Shown piece by piece: positions 17,196 to 27,639 of a stretch of DNA of 64,000 bases (position 1 is the stretch's first letter; every line of letters starts with the position of its first letter). The stretch comes from an uncultured Bacteroidales bacterium (lineage in GTDB: Bacteria > Bacteroidota > Bacteroidia > Bacteroidales > Bacteroidaceae). The notes beneath the pieces are model-generated. The model ran no database searches. It saw nothing but the letters and a program-made list of their open reading frames with translations, and had not been told where the DNA came from. The position numbers and the translations under genes are program-made. The stretch covers positions 145,867 to 209,866 of the forward strand of contig CADCBO010000004.1 of NCBI GenBank assembly GCA_902799685.1. The letters run 5' to 3'.

Positions 17196-18473
17196 ATGAA
17201 AGGACGATTGACTACATTGGCTTTGGTGCTGGCTTCCATTCAGGGAGTTTTAGCCCAGGATGTCCTTTCAGACAGCATCGGGCTATTCATGGACAGTACC
17301 ACCGTTTACTCAGACTCACTGGGCAATGATTTCCCGGAGAGCATGAGCTATGACGTGGACAGCCTTATGCAGATGTGGTTCGCCAAGCAGTACATTATTT
17401 TTGATGAGGATTGCCTGGAAGGTTCTGTTAACCCCAAGTTCAGCGACTCAGTCTATGCCCAACGCCTCAGTTCGCTGCCCACCCTGGTGGATATGCCGTA
17501 CAACTACGTTACACGCAGCTCCATAGATGCCTACATGGAACGCAACCGTAAGGTCATATCATTCGCGTTAGGCATGCTGCCCATGTATGAGGACATTTTC
17601 GTGGAAGCCCTCATGAAATACAATGTCCCCATAGAGCTCAAGTACCTGCCTATTGTGGAGTCGGCACTCAAGCCCAAAGCATACTCCCGCGCGGGAGCTG
17701 CCGGCATGTGGCAGTTCATTTACAGCACCGGACGCAAATATGACCTTTACGTGAACAGCCTGGTAGATGACCGCTATGACATAGTGAAGGAATCCGATGC
17801 GGCCGCTCATCACCTGCGTGACCTTTACGACATGTTCGGTGACTGGTCACTGGCCATATCGGCATATAACTGCGGACCCGGCAACATAACGAAAGCCATT
17901 ACGCGGTCGGGCGGCAAGACTGACTTCTGGGACATCTATCCCTATCTGCCACGCGAAACACGCGGCTATCTGCCCGCATTCATAGCAGTGAACTATGCCA
18001 TGAGTTTCTACAAGGAACACGGCATATGTCCCATGGAATCGGCCCGTCCTCCGCAGACTGACACCCTTCATGTGAACCGTAACCTCCATATCGGACAGCT
18101 CATGCATTACAGCGGCATAAGCCAGGAGGAGTTCAACGCACTCAACCCTCAGTATCTGACCGAGGTAATACCCGGGGCCTACCGTACATGCGTGCTCACC
18201 CTGCCGCAGCAGTACATACGTCCTCTTGTGGAGGCCGGCGATTCGCTTTATGAATATGACAAGGAGAAATTCTTTCCAAAGTCCAAGCTGGCCTACATAG
18301 ACGATGACATGACAAACCGTGTCACATACATAACTCACAAGATAAAGTCCGGCGAGACGCTTGGAGGCATAGCCATCAAGTACCATACCACGGTCAAGAA
18401 CATCAAGAACTGGAACAATCTTAAAAGCGACAACATAAGGGCCGGCAAGACCCTGAGGATATATAACCGTTAA
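17196..18473 (+). CDS. MltD-like lytic transglycosylase with LysM
   Basis: A 425-residue secreted peptidoglycan-cleaving enzyme. A signal peptide ends near VLAQD (about 20). The SLT domain carries the catalytic glutamate in YLPIVESALKP, then SRAGAAGMWQFI and SAYNCGPGNI, all typical of family 1 lytic transglycosylases. A single C-terminal LysM domain (YITHKIKSGETLGGIAIKYH through the end) would bind peptidoglycan. MltD of E. coli has more LysM units. It starts immediately after the DUF5683 stop, and the relA/spoT gene follows after 12 nt. Confidence 0.9.
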   Translation: MKGRLTTLALVLASIQGVLAQDVLSDSIGLFMDSTTVYSDSLGNDFPESMSYDVDSLMQMWFAKQYIIFDEDCLEGSVNPKFSDSVYAQRLSSLPTLVDMPYNYVTRSSIDAYMERNRKVISFALGMLPMYEDIFVEALMKYNVPIELKYLPIVESALKPKAYSRAGAAGMWQFIYSTGRKYDLYVNSLVDDRYDIVKESDAAAHHLRDLYDMFGDWSLAISAYNCGPGNITKAITRSGGKTDFWDIYPYLPRETRGYLPAFIAVNYAMSFYKEHGICPMESARPPQTDTLHVNRNLHIGQLMHYSGISQEEFNALNPQYLTEVIPGAYRTCVLTLPQQYIRPLVEAGDSLYEYDKEKFFPKSKLAYIDDDMTNRVTYITHKIKSGETLGGIAIKYHTTVKNIKNWNNLKSDNIRAGKTLRIYNR

Positions 18474-18485
18474 AAAGACAGCAAG

Positions 18486-20720
18486 ATGAGTGAAGATAAT
18501 CTTTTTTCGCCCGATGAAGAGAGACTCATAGACGAGGCCTTCCAGCATCTTATTGACTCTTATCTCCAGACCAAGCACCGCAAGAAGGTGGAGATAATAA
18601 CCAAGGCTTTCCAGTTTGCCCGCCAGGCCCATAAAGGCGTGCGCCGCCATTCGGGTGAGCCGTATATCATGCATCCTCTTGCCGTGGCACAGATTGTGTG
18701 TTCCGAAATCGGGCTTGGTTCCACATCCATCTGTTCCGCACTGCTTCATGATGTGGTCGAGGACACCGACTACACCACTGATGACATAAAGAACGTCTTC
18801 GGTCCTAAGATAGCCCAGATTGTTGACGGCCTGACCAAGATAGCGGGCGGCATATTCGGCGACAAGGCATCGGCCCAGGCAGAGAACTTCAAGAAGCTTC
18901 TGCTTACCATGAATGACGATATCCGCGTTGTCCTGATAAAGATAGCCGACCGACTGCACAACATGCGCACCCTGGAGAGCATGCAGCCGCGCAAGCAGTA
19001 CAAGATTGCGGGTGAGACTCTCTACATCTACGCCCCGCTGGCCTACCGTCTGGGACTCAACAAGATAAAGTCAGAACTTGAGGACCTGAGTTTCAAGTTC
19101 GAGCATCCTGTAGAGTACAAGGACATTCAGGAAAAACTGTCATTCTCACGCGAGGAACTCAACAACATATATGAAGACTTTACCCGCCCCATTTCGGAAA
19201 AACTGGATGACCTGGGTATAACCTACAATATGTTCGGCCGCATAAAGTCACCGTTCTCCATCTGGAAAAAGATGAACAAGAACAACCTCACGTTCGATGA
19301 GGTATATGACATACTTGCTGTAAGGATAATATTTGACCCGTCATCGCCCGAAAAAGAACAGAGCGAATGCTTTGACATATATCTGGCTCTGACCAAGATA
19401 TACAAGTCACACCCTGACAGGCTCCGCGACTGGGTGACCCATCCCAAGGCCAACGGATACCAGGCGCTTCACGTGACACTTATGAGCAATACCGGCCAGT
19501 GGGTTGAAGTGCAGATACGCAGCCGCAGGATGGATGAGATTGCCGAGCAGGGTATAGCGGCACACTGGAAATACAAGGAAGGATCAAGCTATGAGGAGGA
19601 TGAGACAGAACTGACACACTGGCTTGAGACTATCAAGGAGATTCTGGAAGATCCGCAGCCGGATTCCATGGATTTTCTTGACACCATCAAGCTTAATCTG
19701 TATTCGTCGGAGATATTCATTTTCACCCCCAAGGGAGAACTGCGCACCATGCCGCAGGGCAGCACTGTACTGGACTTTGCATTCACTGTCCACACCTATC
19801 TGGGAACCAACTGCATCGGTGCCAAGGTCAATCATAAGCTGGAAGCCATAAACTATGAGCTCAAGAGTGGTGACCAGGTAGAGATCCTTACTTCAAAAAG
19901 CCAGAAGCCCACTCCCGAATGGCTGGATTTTGCCACCACAGCCAAGGCCCGCGGCAAGATAAAGCAGCTGCTCCGCAAAGAGGAGCGCGCCAACCAGAAA
20001 TTCGGCGAAGCCATCTTCCACGAGTTCCTGGAAAAGGAAGAACTGGAGGCGGATTCCGACAAGATGGAGCGTATATGCGCGCTTCACGGCCTCAAGACGC
20101 GTGAGGAGCTCATGATTGCCCTGGGACAAAAGAAGATTATATTGGGCGATGCCGAGCGCAACATAATAAAAGGTGAGAGTGACAGTTGGTACAAGAGATT
20201 CCTGTCATCATTCTCGTCACCCAAAGACAAGGACAAGAAGCCGGGAGAAGCAGGCCATTCTGACGTTGATGTAAAGCGCACCCTCATCATCAACGACATG
20301 GATCTCCACAATTATACATTTGCCCCTTGCTGCAATCCCGTACCGGGCGATTCAGTCCTGGGCTTTGTGGACGAAAACGGGCACATAACCATACACAAGC
20401 GCAAATGTGAGGTTGCCAACAAGCTCAAGTCGGCCAAAGGAAACCGCATTCTCACTGTCGAGTGGCAGATAGAGAACAGCCTGTTCCCCGTGACAATCTA
20501 CATGAAGGGACTTGACAGCATAGGTACCCTAGGCAAGATAACCGAGATTATCTCCAAGAAGATGAACGTGAACATGAACAAACTGGTCATCGAATCCAAA
20601 GAGGGCCTGTTCGAGGGAACAATAAGTGTCATGGTTCACAGCCTGAATGATGTGGACTCCATTCAGAAAGGACTTAAGCAAATAAAGAATATCACAACGG
20701 TTGTCCGCAAGGAGGAGTAG
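18486..20720 (+). CDS. RelA/SpoT bifunctional (p)ppGpp synthetase/hydrolase
   Basis: A 744-residue Rel/SpoT enzyme setting stringent-response alarmone levels. The N-terminal HD hydrolase looks intact, with RRHSGEPYIMHP and the catalytic HDVVEDT. The synthetase domain has GRIKSPFSIWKKM, YDILAVRIIF and NGYQALHVTLM followed by EVQIRSRRMDEIAEQGIAAH, so both activities appear possible. A TGS domain (IFIFTPKGELRTMPQGST), a zinc-finger-like APCCNPVPGD and a C-terminal ACT domain follow. Its last 29 bp overlap the 3' end of the convergent MerR gene. Confidence 0.95.
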   Translation: MSEDNLFSPDEERLIDEAFQHLIDSYLQTKHRKKVEIITKAFQFARQAHKGVRRHSGEPYIMHPLAVAQIVCSEIGLGSTSICSALLHDVVEDTDYTTDDIKNVFGPKIAQIVDGLTKIAGGIFGDKASAQAENFKKLLLTMNDDIRVVLIKIADRLHNMRTLESMQPRKQYKIAGETLYIYAPLAYRLGLNKIKSELEDLSFKFEHPVEYKDIQEKLSFSREELNNIYEDFTRPISEKLDDLGITYNMFGRIKSPFSIWKKMNKNNLTFDEVYDILAVRIIFDPSSPEKEQSECFDIYLALTKIYKSHPDRLRDWVTHPKANGYQALHVTLMSNTGQWVEVQIRSRRMDEIAEQGIAAHWKYKEGSSYEEDETELTHWLETIKEILEDPQPDSMDFLDTIKLNLYSSEIFIFTPKGELRTMPQGSTVLDFAFTVHTYLGTNCIGAKVNHKLEAINYELKSGDQVEILTSKSQKPTPEWLDFATTAKARGKIKQLLRKEERANQKFGEAIFHEFLEKEELEADSDKMERICALHGLKTREELMIALGQKKIILGDAERNIIKGESDSWYKRFLSSFSSPKDKDKKPGEAGHSDVDVKRTLIINDMDLHNYTFAPCCNPVPGDSVLGFVDENGHITIHKRKCEVANKLKSAKGNRILTVEWQIENSLFPVTIYMKGLDSIGTLGKITEIISKKMNVNMNKLVIESKEGLFEGTISVMVHSLNDVDSIQKGLKQIKNITTVVRKEE

Positions 20721-21057
20721 AATCAAGCTCGCTCAGGATAGCCTTAAGCTCTTCACGTATGGCCTTAAGGCGCTCAACCACCTCATGAGTATCCACAGTG
20801 ATCTTGGGATTCTCATTCATCCGTGACTTGGCTCCTTTTATGGTTAAGGACTTCTCCTTGACAAGATGATTTACCAGTTTTATCTGTTCTATGTCATCGG
20901 CAGTGTAATGCCTTATTCCTTTGGCGTTCTTCTTGGGTGAAATCTCCTTGAACTCCTTCTCCCAATAACGCAGGGTACTCTCCGGGATGTCAAGCATCTC
21001 CGACACCTCCTTGATGGAGTAATATTTCTTAAGAACTTTGTTGGGATTAAGTGCCAT
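20692..21057 (-). CDS. MerR-family transcriptional regulator
   Basis: A 121-residue DNA-binding protein. The MerR helix-turn-helix is YYSIKEVSEMLDIPESTLRY with the wing WEKEFKEISPKKN, followed by HYTADDIEQIKLVNHL and a coiled C-terminus. No metal-binding cysteine cluster is seen, so the effector is unknown. The frame can be extended to a TTG at 21081 that would overlap the M23 peptidase gene; the ATG at 21057 is preferred and leaves a 16-nt gap. It is probably co-transcribed with the peptidase. Confidence 0.85.
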   Translation of the reverse strand: MALNPNKVLKKYYSIKEVSEMLDIPESTLRYWEKEFKEISPKKNAKGIRHYTADDIEQIKLVNHLVKEKSLTIKGAKSRMNENPKITVDTHEVVERLKAIREELKAILSELDSTPPCGQPL

Positions 21058-21073
21058 AGTCCTGTCTTTATTG

Positions 21074-22042
21074 TCAGTCAAATACTTTTCCGTGATTCTC
21101 GGCCAGGTTTATCATCTCCTCATACTGCTCGGCATCCAGATCCATAAAGTAATATTGGATAGGGTTGACGTTCTTGCCGTTTACAAGCACCTCATAATGT
21201 ACATGCGGGCCAGTGCTCTTTCCGGTGGATCCGGCCAGCCCTATCTCCTCGCTGCGCACCACTTTCTGACCCTCCTTGACAAGAATCCTGCTCAAATGCG
21301 CGTATCGGGTAACATAACCGTACCCATGGTCTATCTCAACCAGATTTCCGAATCCTGACCTCCATTTGGCATATATCACCTTACCGTTGCCGGTAGCATA
21401 TACAGGTGTACCCGTATCGCAGGTAAAGTCCATTCCCTGATGGAACTGACGGACATGATATACCGGATCAGTACGGTAACCGTAGCCTGACGCCGTACGT
21501 TTAAGGTCCTTGTTGGATACAGGCTGGATAGCAGGAATACAGGCCAGTTTGTTATCCTGCTCCCGTGACAGCTCCACAATCTCATTGAATGAGCGGGTCT
21601 GCATATAGAGTTTCTTGGCCAGCATGTCAACTTTCTGGGATGTATTCACTACAAGCTCGGCATTTGACATGTCGGTTAGTTCTGCGTAACGGTTTGTGCC
21701 GTTGAATCCGGCCTGACGCACCACCTCCGGCACTGGATCGGCCTCCAAAAGTACACGATACAGGTTGTCGTCCCTCTCCTCTATATCATGAAGCACCAGG
21801 AGCGCGTCATCAACCTTACGCGAAAGCACGCGGTACTGTGACTGGAGACGGCTGTTCTCCTTATACAGGTCACCCATTTGGGGAGTACTGATTGAATACC
21901 TGTAAATCAGGAAGAAAACACCGCCAAGCACTATTACCAGTAGGAATCGCCACACAGCAGCCACTATTCTCTGCCACAAAGTCGGATAGACCCTGCGATA
22001 GACTCTCATGTTGGGATCGTACTGATAATAAACCTTTCTCAT
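21074..22042 (-). CDS. M23-family metallopeptidase (cell-wall endopeptidase)
   Basis: A 322-residue membrane-anchored peptidase. A cytoplasmic basic start (MRKVYYQYD) leads to one transmembrane helix near residues 29-48, a coiled region, then a C-terminal LytM/M23 domain with zinc ligands in HQGMDF and HVHYEV and the typical GKVIYAKWRSGFGNLVEIDH. These enzymes cut peptide crosslinks in peptidoglycan in the periplasm. The start at 22042 is chosen because it begins the conserved sequence; the open frame runs to 22096. It is divergent from alaS. Confidence 0.9.
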   Translation of the reverse strand: MRKVYYQYDPNMRVYRRVYPTLWQRIVAAVWRFLLVIVLGGVFFLIYRYSISTPQMGDLYKENSRLQSQYRVLSRKVDDALLVLHDIEERDDNLYRVLLEADPVPEVVRQAGFNGTNRYAELTDMSNAELVVNTSQKVDMLAKKLYMQTRSFNEIVELSREQDNKLACIPAIQPVSNKDLKRTASGYGYRTDPVYHVRQFHQGMDFTCDTGTPVYATGNGKVIYAKWRSGFGNLVEIDHGYGYVTRYAHLSRILVKEGQKVVRSEEIGLAGSTGKSTGPHVHYEVLVNGKNVNPIQYYFMDLDAEQYEEMINLAENHGKVFD

Positions 22043-22118
22043 TATCTTGTTGCAACATGCAAAAATAGCGAAAAAAGTAGTACCTTCGCAACTCAAAAGT
22101 AAAATACCTGATTAAGAT

Positions 22119-24731
22119 ATGATGACAGCTAAGGAAATACGTGATTCCTTCAAGAGTTTCTTTGAGAGTAAAGAGCACCTGATAGTACCCTCCGCCCCCA
22201 TGGTGGTAAAGGATGACCCCACCCTGATGTTCACCAACGCCGGCATGAACCAGTTCAAGGACATAATCCTGGGTAACCGCGCCCCCAAGAGCCGCCGTGT
22301 GGCCGACTCGCAGAAGTGCCTGCGCGTAAGCGGTAAGCACAATGACCTGGAGGAGGTAGGACATGACACCTATCACCACACCATGTTCGAGATGCTGGGC
22401 AACTGGTCATTCGGTGACTACTTCAAGAAAGAGGCCATCAGCTGGGCATGGGAATATCTGGTGGATGTTCTCAAACTTGACCCCAAGAACCTGTACGCCA
22501 CGGTATTCGAGGGCAGCCCTGAAGAGGGACTGGAGCGCGACAATGAAGCCGCTGCCATCTGGGAGCAGTTCCTGCCCAAGGATCATATCCTTAACGGCAA
22601 CAAGCACGATAATTTCTGGGAGATGGGCGATACCGGCCCCTGCGGCCCATGCAGTGAGATCCACATGGACTCACGCTCCGATGAGGAGAAGGCCAAGGTG
22701 CCCGGCCGCGACCTTGTAAACAAGGACCATCCCCAGGTAATAGAGATATGGAACCTGGTGTTCATGCAGTTCAACCGCAAGGCCGACCACTCACTGGAGC
22801 CCCTGCCCGCCAAGGTAATCGACACCGGTATGGGATTCGAGCGTCTGGTACGCACTCTGCAGGGCAAGCAGTCCAACTATGACACAGACGTATTCCAGCC
22901 CATCATCAAGCAGATAGGCGCACTGACCGGCCTTGAGTACGGAAAGGATGAAAAGGTTGATATAGCCATGCGCGTTGTTGCCGACCACATCCGCACCATA
23001 GCATTCAGCATAACCGACGGCCAGCTGCCGTCCAACGCCAAGGCCGGTTACGTGATACGCCGCATACTGCGCCGTGCAGTACGTTACGCCTACACGTTCC
23101 TGGGCCAGAAGGAGGCTTTCCTGTACAAACTGCTGCCCGTACTGATTGACAACATGGGCGATGCATATCCTGAACTGAACGCACAAAAGACACTGATAGA
23201 GAAAGTCATAATAGAGGAGGAAGAGTCATTCCTGCGTACCCTTGATACAGGTATCAAACTGCTGGACAAGGTTATGGCCGATGCCAAGTCTGCCGGTACA
23301 ACCGTCATCAGCGGTGTGAATGCCTTTACTCTTTACGATACCTACGGATTCCCGCTAGACCTTACCGAGCTTATACTGCGTGAGAACGGCATGACCGTGA
23401 ACATTGACGAGTTCAACGCCGAGATGGCCAAGCAGAAGGCCCGCGCCCGCAACGCAGCTGCCGTTGAGAACGGTGACTGGGTAGTGCTCAAGGAGGGTGA
23501 GACAGAGTTTGTGGGTTATGACTTTACAGAATACGAGACATCAATCCTGCGCTACCGCGAGGTAAAGCAAAAGAGCGGCGTAATCTATCAGATTGTACTT
23601 GACAAGACCCCGTTCTATGCCGAGATGGGCGGTCAGGTAGGCGACCAGGGAGTCATAGTAAGCGAATTCGAAACCATCGATATTATTGACACAAAGAAGG
23701 AGAACGGCCTGCCCATACATATAACCAAGAAACTCCCCCAGCACCCCGAGGCACCCATGATGGCTTGCGTGGATACCGACAAGCGTCACGCCTGTGAGGC
23801 CAACCACACCGCAACCCACCTGCTGGATGAGGCTCTGCGCGAGGTTCTGGGTACACATGTCGAGCAGAAAGGTTCACTGGTAAGCCCGGAAGGTCTGCGC
23901 TTTGACTTCTCACACTTCCAGAAGGTTACCGATGAGGAGTTGCGCCAGGTGGAGCGTCTGGTCAATGAAAAGATCCGTCAGGACCTGCCCCTGCAGGAGC
24001 ATCGCGACCTGCCCATAGAGGAGGCTAAAAAACTCGGTGCAATCGCCCTTTTCGGTGAAAAGTACGGAGATAAGGTTCGCGTAGTACAGTTCGGCCAGTC
24101 AATAGAGTTCTGCGGTGGCGTTCATGCCGCTTCAACCGGACATATCGGACTCTTCAAGATATTGTCAGAAAGCTCTATCGCCGCTGGTGTACGCCGCATT
24201 GAGGCTGTTACCGGCCAGGCTGTTGAGGAGATGATTTATGGACTCCAGGACACCATCACCGCTCTCAAGAACATACTGCCCGGCTCATCAATCGAGACAG
24301 CAGTAAAGAAAGCAATCGATGAGAACGCTGCCCTAAAGAAACAAATTGAGGAGTTCATGAAAGAGAAGACAGCCCAGCTCAAGGATAAACTCATTGAACA
24401 GGCACGCAATATCAACGGCGTCATGGTAATAAGCGCTGTTATCCCCGCTCCTGCCGCAGTTGTCAAAGACCTGGTTTTCGGCATCCGCGCCGAGAAGCCA
24501 GCCGGCACTCTGGTTATCATAGGCAGTGAGGAGAACGGCAAGCCCATGCTTACCGTAAGCGTAAGCGATGACCTGACATCACGCTTCAACGCAGGCCAGA
24601 TGGTACGCGAAGCTGCCAAGCTCATCCAGGGCGGAGGCGGCGGCCAGCCCCACTACGCCACTGCCGGCGGCAAGAACCCGGGGGGTCTGCATGCCGCTGT
24701 GGAAAGCTTGATAAAGGCAATTGAGAATTGA
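22119..24731 (+). CDS. alaS: Alanyl-tRNA synthetase
   Basis: An 870-residue class II synthetase. The catalytic domain begins near residue 5 ([18 protein letters not shown]). The editing domain shows [11 protein letters not shown] and [13 protein letters not shown], whose His/Cys residues bind zinc and remove misloaded Ser or Gly. A C-terminal DHHA1 region with [14 protein letters not shown] closes the protein. Two in-frame ATGs (22119 and 22122) are possible starts. The last codons are GAG AAT TGA, with the stop inside the repeat word AATTGAGAATTGA that opens the following terminator palindrome. Confidence 0.97.
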   Translation: MMTAKEIRDSFKSFFESKEHLIVPSAPMVVKDDPTLMFTNAGMNQFKDIILGNRAPKSRRVADSQKCLRVSGKHNDLEEVGHDTYHHTMFEMLGNWSFGDYFKKEAISWAWEYLVDVLKLDPKNLYATVFEGSPEEGLERDNEAAAIWEQFLPKDHILNGNKHDNFWEMGDTGPCGPCSEIHMDSRSDEEKAKVPGRDLVNKDHPQVIEIWNLVFMQFNRKADHSLEPLPAKVIDTGMGFERLVRTLQGKQSNYDTDVFQPIIKQIGALTGLEYGKDEKVDIAMRVVADHIRTIAFSITDGQLPSNAKAGYVIRRILRRAVRYAYTFLGQKEAFLYKLLPVLIDNMGDAYPELNAQKTLIEKVIIEEEESFLRTLDTGIKLLDKVMADAKSAGTTVISGVNAFTLYDTYGFPLDLTELILRENGMTVNIDEFNAEMAKQKARARNAAAVENGDWVVLKEGETEFVGYDFTEYETSILRYREVKQKSGVIYQIVLDKTPFYAEMGGQVGDQGVIVSEFETIDIIDTKKENGLPIHITKKLPQHPEAPMMACVDTDKRHACEANHTATHLLDEALREVLGTHVEQKGSLVSPEGLRFDFSHFQKVTDEELRQVERLVNEKIRQDLPLQEHRDLPIEEAKKLGAIALFGEKYGDKVRVVQFGQSIEFCGGVHAASTGHIGLFKILSESSIAAGVRRIEAVTGQAVEEMIYGLQDTITALKNILPGSSIETAVKKAIDENAALKKQIEEFMKEKTAQLKDKLIEQARNINGVMVISAVIPAPAAVVKDLVFGIRAEKPAGTLVIIGSEENGKPMLTVSVSDDLTSRFNAGQMVREAAKLIQGGGGGQPHYATAGGKNPGGLHAAVESLIKAIEN

Positions 24732-24784
24732 AAATTGTAAAAGGCGCTCGAGATTTTTTCGAGCGCCTTTTGCAATTCTCAATT
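24719..24784. terminator. Bidirectional terminator built inside an AATTGAGAATTG inverted repeat
   Basis: The outer arms 24719-24730 and 24773-24784 are perfect 12-bp inverted repeats. Inside is a 13-bp perfect stem, 24739-24751 with 24759-24771, flanked by A and T runs. Both convergent stop codons lie in or at the edge of the arms: alaS TGA at 24729-24731 and the DUF4832 gene TGA at 24779-24781. It is a strong rho-independent terminator for both strands. Confidence 0.88.
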
Positions 24785-26113
24785 AAATCCGGATTCGAAT
24801 TCTATGGTTTGCTGTGGCAGGATGCAGTCGCTGACAATGCGTATGTCACTGCCATCGGCATTTGGCGCGGCGGGTATTTGAATGGTAAATTCGTGACCGG
24901 GCAGCAGACCTCTGAGGGAAGTGGTTGAACGGATATCGCCTATGCTGAACCAGGCGTCACGATAGATTGGGGCAACACCTTCATTCATGACTGTCAAACG
25001 TGTTTTTTTACCATCAGTCTGACAATCCTTAACCACAAAGCGATAGCCTGTGGCCATGGAAGCCTGGCGGAAACGTTCCGGAGTGGCCACGCCGCCGTGG
25101 GGAGCATCGTTGGCTATCATGAAGGTGATATGATATTTGGCGGCCTGCTCTGCCCAGGTATGGCCGTAAAGACCGTCAGGATTGAGAAAATTCTTCTGGT
25201 CATTTGATGAGTAGTAGCTTATCTCACCGCCGCATACTCCATCCTGCCAGCGGGTGCCGCGGCCTATCCTGTTCCAGCACTGCTCGTTATAACCGTCACT
25301 GGTTCCAATCTCATGCGTCTTGTGCATGAAAGAGTCATCAAATAGTCCGAACTTTATGGCCATGAGGTCTTCATCGGCCACTACCGGTGAATGGTCGGCC
25401 GATGAGGCATCGATTGAGACAGCCCAGGGAATGCCCACCATAACGGTATCCAAGTGTTCAAAGAAACGTTTCTGGAATGCAAATGACGGGAAATTCCTGC
25501 CCAGTTCATACCTGGTTCCGTATATGTGGTATTCAGACCAATGACCGAACCCCACTTCCACAAAAGCCAGGCGGGCATCATGAGCGTAACGCGCTGCAAA
25601 ATCCGTATAAAATTGAAGGGTAAAACGCTGCAATTCGGCGTTGCTCCAGTCTGCATACCAGGTGGGACCGTCACCGCCGGGGTTGGCAGCATAGGTTTCT
25701 GTATAATCGGGCAGGTCTTTGATATACTGCGGAACTGCAGTCGTGCCTCTTTTGCCGTCCACATCACTTCCTGACGGATACTCGTAACGGAACCGGGCTA
25801 TCAGCTGATGACCACGGCCCGCAACATCGTCCAGCAGACGGTCAAACCAGCTCCAGTCATACTGTATAGTTCCGTCATCCTTGCATACTGTCACGACCTT
25901 ACACGGCAGACAATATGAAAACTCCAGCTGTATGGTCCGGCCGTATTCCGCATTACGGTCTCTTGCCTCGTCGGGCCATAAGACCAGTCCGGTCATGGGC
26001 TGCGGATGGGTGATCTCACTTTTCAATGCAACCTGACGCCACGACTGGGCTTGGCAGGATGTAAACCATGCGGTCATCAGTATGACCGATAATATCAAAT
26101 GTTTTTTAATCAT
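24779..26113 (-). CDS. DUF4832-type secreted lipoprotein, glycosidase-like fold
   Basis: A 444-residue exported protein. The signal peptide ends in WFTSCQAQ, a likely lipobox with a cysteine around residue 20. The body resembles DUF4832 proteins, with a probable TIM-barrel like that of glycoside hydrolases; FVEVGFGHWSEYHIYG carries acidic residues in a position typical of such enzymes. A C-terminal beta domain begins around LTVMNEGVAP. Substrate and activity are unknown. The start at 26113 overlaps the upstream helicase stop (ATGA), although the products have no obvious shared job. The gene ends GGA TTT AAT TGA in the terminator palindrome. Confidence 0.72.
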   Translation of the reverse strand: MIKKHLILSVILMTAWFTSCQAQSWRQVALKSEITHPQPMTGLVLWPDEARDRNAEYGRTIQLEFSYCLPCKVVTVCKDDGTIQYDWSWFDRLLDDVAGRGHQLIARFRYEYPSGSDVDGKRGTTAVPQYIKDLPDYTETYAANPGGDGPTWYADWSNAELQRFTLQFYTDFAARYAHDARLAFVEVGFGHWSEYHIYGTRYELGRNFPSFAFQKRFFEHLDTVMVGIPWAVSIDASSADHSPVVADEDLMAIKFGLFDDSFMHKTHEIGTSDGYNEQCWNRIGRGTRWQDGVCGGEISYYSSNDQKNFLNPDGLYGHTWAEQAAKYHITFMIANDAPHGGVATPERFRQASMATGYRFVVKDCQTDGKKTRLTVMNEGVAPIYRDAWFSIGDIRSTTSLRGLLPGHEFTIQIPAAPNADGSDIRIVSDCILPQQTIEFESGFN

Positions 26114-27549
26114 GCTTTTTCTTGGGGCCAATTTACAAGATAGACGGTTTGAGTGGCGCGGGTAAGGGCGGTATAGAGCCAGCGGTAGTACTCCTCGTCC
26201 TGCATTTCAGGAGTGACATAACCCTGATCTATGAAGATGTTCTTCCACTGGCCGCCCTGGGCCTTGTGGCAGGTCACGGCGTAAGCGTATTTGATTTGGA
26301 GGGCGTTGAAATATTTGTTCTCCCGCAGTTTTTTCATCTTTTCCTTTTTTGAGGGAATATCGGCATAATCCTCCATGACATTGTCGAAGAGTTTGTCACT
26401 CTCCTCACGGGTAAGAGACGGCGATTCACTGTGAAGCGTGTCAAGCAGCAGCGTCACGTCCATCTCCAGGTCATCATAGTCAGGGAAAGAGAGTACGGCA
26501 TCTTCAAAACGGAATCCGTAGAGTTCCCGCTGACGGCGTACGCGGCGAATCACCGCTATGTCACCGTTTGCTATGAATGACGGCAGGCTGGCGTATGAGT
26601 CAGCATCCTCCTGGGCTGCAAGGCTCTCGGTCCAGTAGTAATTATTCTTGACAATCATCACGCTGTCGCCGCGGCAGAGCTCATCCTCCCGGTCCAGTAT
26701 GGTGTTGCGAATCCCGTTGTTGTAAACTATTGCACGCTTATTTGAACGGCAAAGGACCATAGTTTCATCTATGCCATCACGGCTATAGCATCTGCTCAGG
26801 GTCTCAACAAGCTCACTACCCGAAATCCTTACAACATCCTTGAATCCGTCCAACTTGAAACTGAACCCGCCTTCAATATACGGATTCACGGTAAAATCAC
26901 GTAATAGGGTTGCGTTATGAAGTATGCCCGAATCCTGCATCTGGCGCATCACGTTCTCAAGGCTATATTCCCTTACGGTAAGGCCGTATGATGACAGCAC
27001 TTGGGCGGACAAACCGGGACTTTCCAGCTCCCCCACAGGAGGCAGCTGAGCCTGGTCACCCAGCATGAGCAGACGACAGTCCGCACCCGAATAAACGTAT
27101 GATACCAGGTCATCAAGCAGACGGCCGGAACCGAACGTGGATCCGGATAATCCCTGGTTTGAAATCATTGACGCCTCATCAACAAGAAACAGCGTATGCT
27201 CATGGAAATTGTGATCCAACTGGAAACTTCCCGCATCCAGAATGGATTTCTGCCGATAGATTTTCTTGTGGATGGTACATGCCGGAAATCCTGACGTGTT
27301 GGAAAACACCTTGGCGGCTCTGCCGGTTGGAGCCATGAGCACCACCCGCCTATGATGCCGTGCCAGAACACGCACCAAAGAGCTGATGACTGCAGTCTTT
27401 CCCGTGCCGGCATAACCTTTGAGAAGGAACGCCTGCCGGGGAGCCGGATCATTCACAAAAACTGCCAGCCTGTTCATCGCAACTGACTGTTCGGCGGTGG
27501 GTTCAAACGGAAAAATCGCGGCAATTTCCTGAAAAAGAGGGTCAATCAT
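26110..27549 (-). CDS. RecD-like superfamily 1 DNA helicase
   Basis: A 479-residue ATP-dependent helicase of the RecD/AAA_30 type. Walker A is GYAGTGKTAVISSLV near residues 44-58, Walker B is LFLVDEASMIS, and motif III is LLMLGDQAQLPP. A UvrD_C_2 motif near the end (YAYAVTCHKAQGGQWKNIFI) and YTALTRA complete the superfamily 1 pattern. It is shorter than RecD2 and has no RecB or RecC gene beside it, so a stand-alone repair role is likely. The start MIDPLF at 27549 is preferred over the upstream ATG at 27564. Confidence 0.87.
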   Translation of the reverse strand: MIDPLFQEIAAIFPFEPTAEQSVAMNRLAVFVNDPAPRQAFLLKGYAGTGKTAVISSLVRVLARHHRRVVLMAPTGRAAKVFSNTSGFPACTIHKKIYRQKSILDAGSFQLDHNFHEHTLFLVDEASMISNQGLSGSTFGSGRLLDDLVSYVYSGADCRLLMLGDQAQLPPVGELESPGLSAQVLSSYGLTVREYSLENVMRQMQDSGILHNATLLRDFTVNPYIEGGFSFKLDGFKDVVRISGSELVETLSRCYSRDGIDETMVLCRSNKRAIVYNNGIRNTILDREDELCRGDSVMIVKNNYYWTESLAAQEDADSYASLPSFIANGDIAVIRRVRRQRELYGFRFEDAVLSFPDYDDLEMDVTLLLDTLHSESPSLTREESDKLFDNVMEDYADIPSKKEKMKKLRENKYFNALQIKYAYAVTCHKAQGGQWKNIFIDQGYVTPEMQDEEYYRWLYTALTRATQTVYLVNWPQEKA

Positions 27550-27602
27550 CACTCCAAAAAGCAAAAAAATGTTGTTTTATGGATAAATACGGATAAAAGT
27601 TC

Positions 27603-27610
27603 TATTTTTG
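27603..27610 (+). promoter_or_regulatory. Possible -7 box for the pseudopilin-like gene
   Basis: TATTTTTG is a perfect -7 match 29 nt before the start at 27640. No clear TTTG is found at the right spacing upstream, so the call is weak. Confidence 0.35.
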
Positions 27611-27639
27611 CGATGCGAAAATAAATAAAAACATCCGAT

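Noticed and set aside
17847-18959. A 370-residue open frame on - across the transglycosylase and relA/spoT genes
   Set aside because: It runs antisense through two conserved genes, and its composition is that of a shadow frame.
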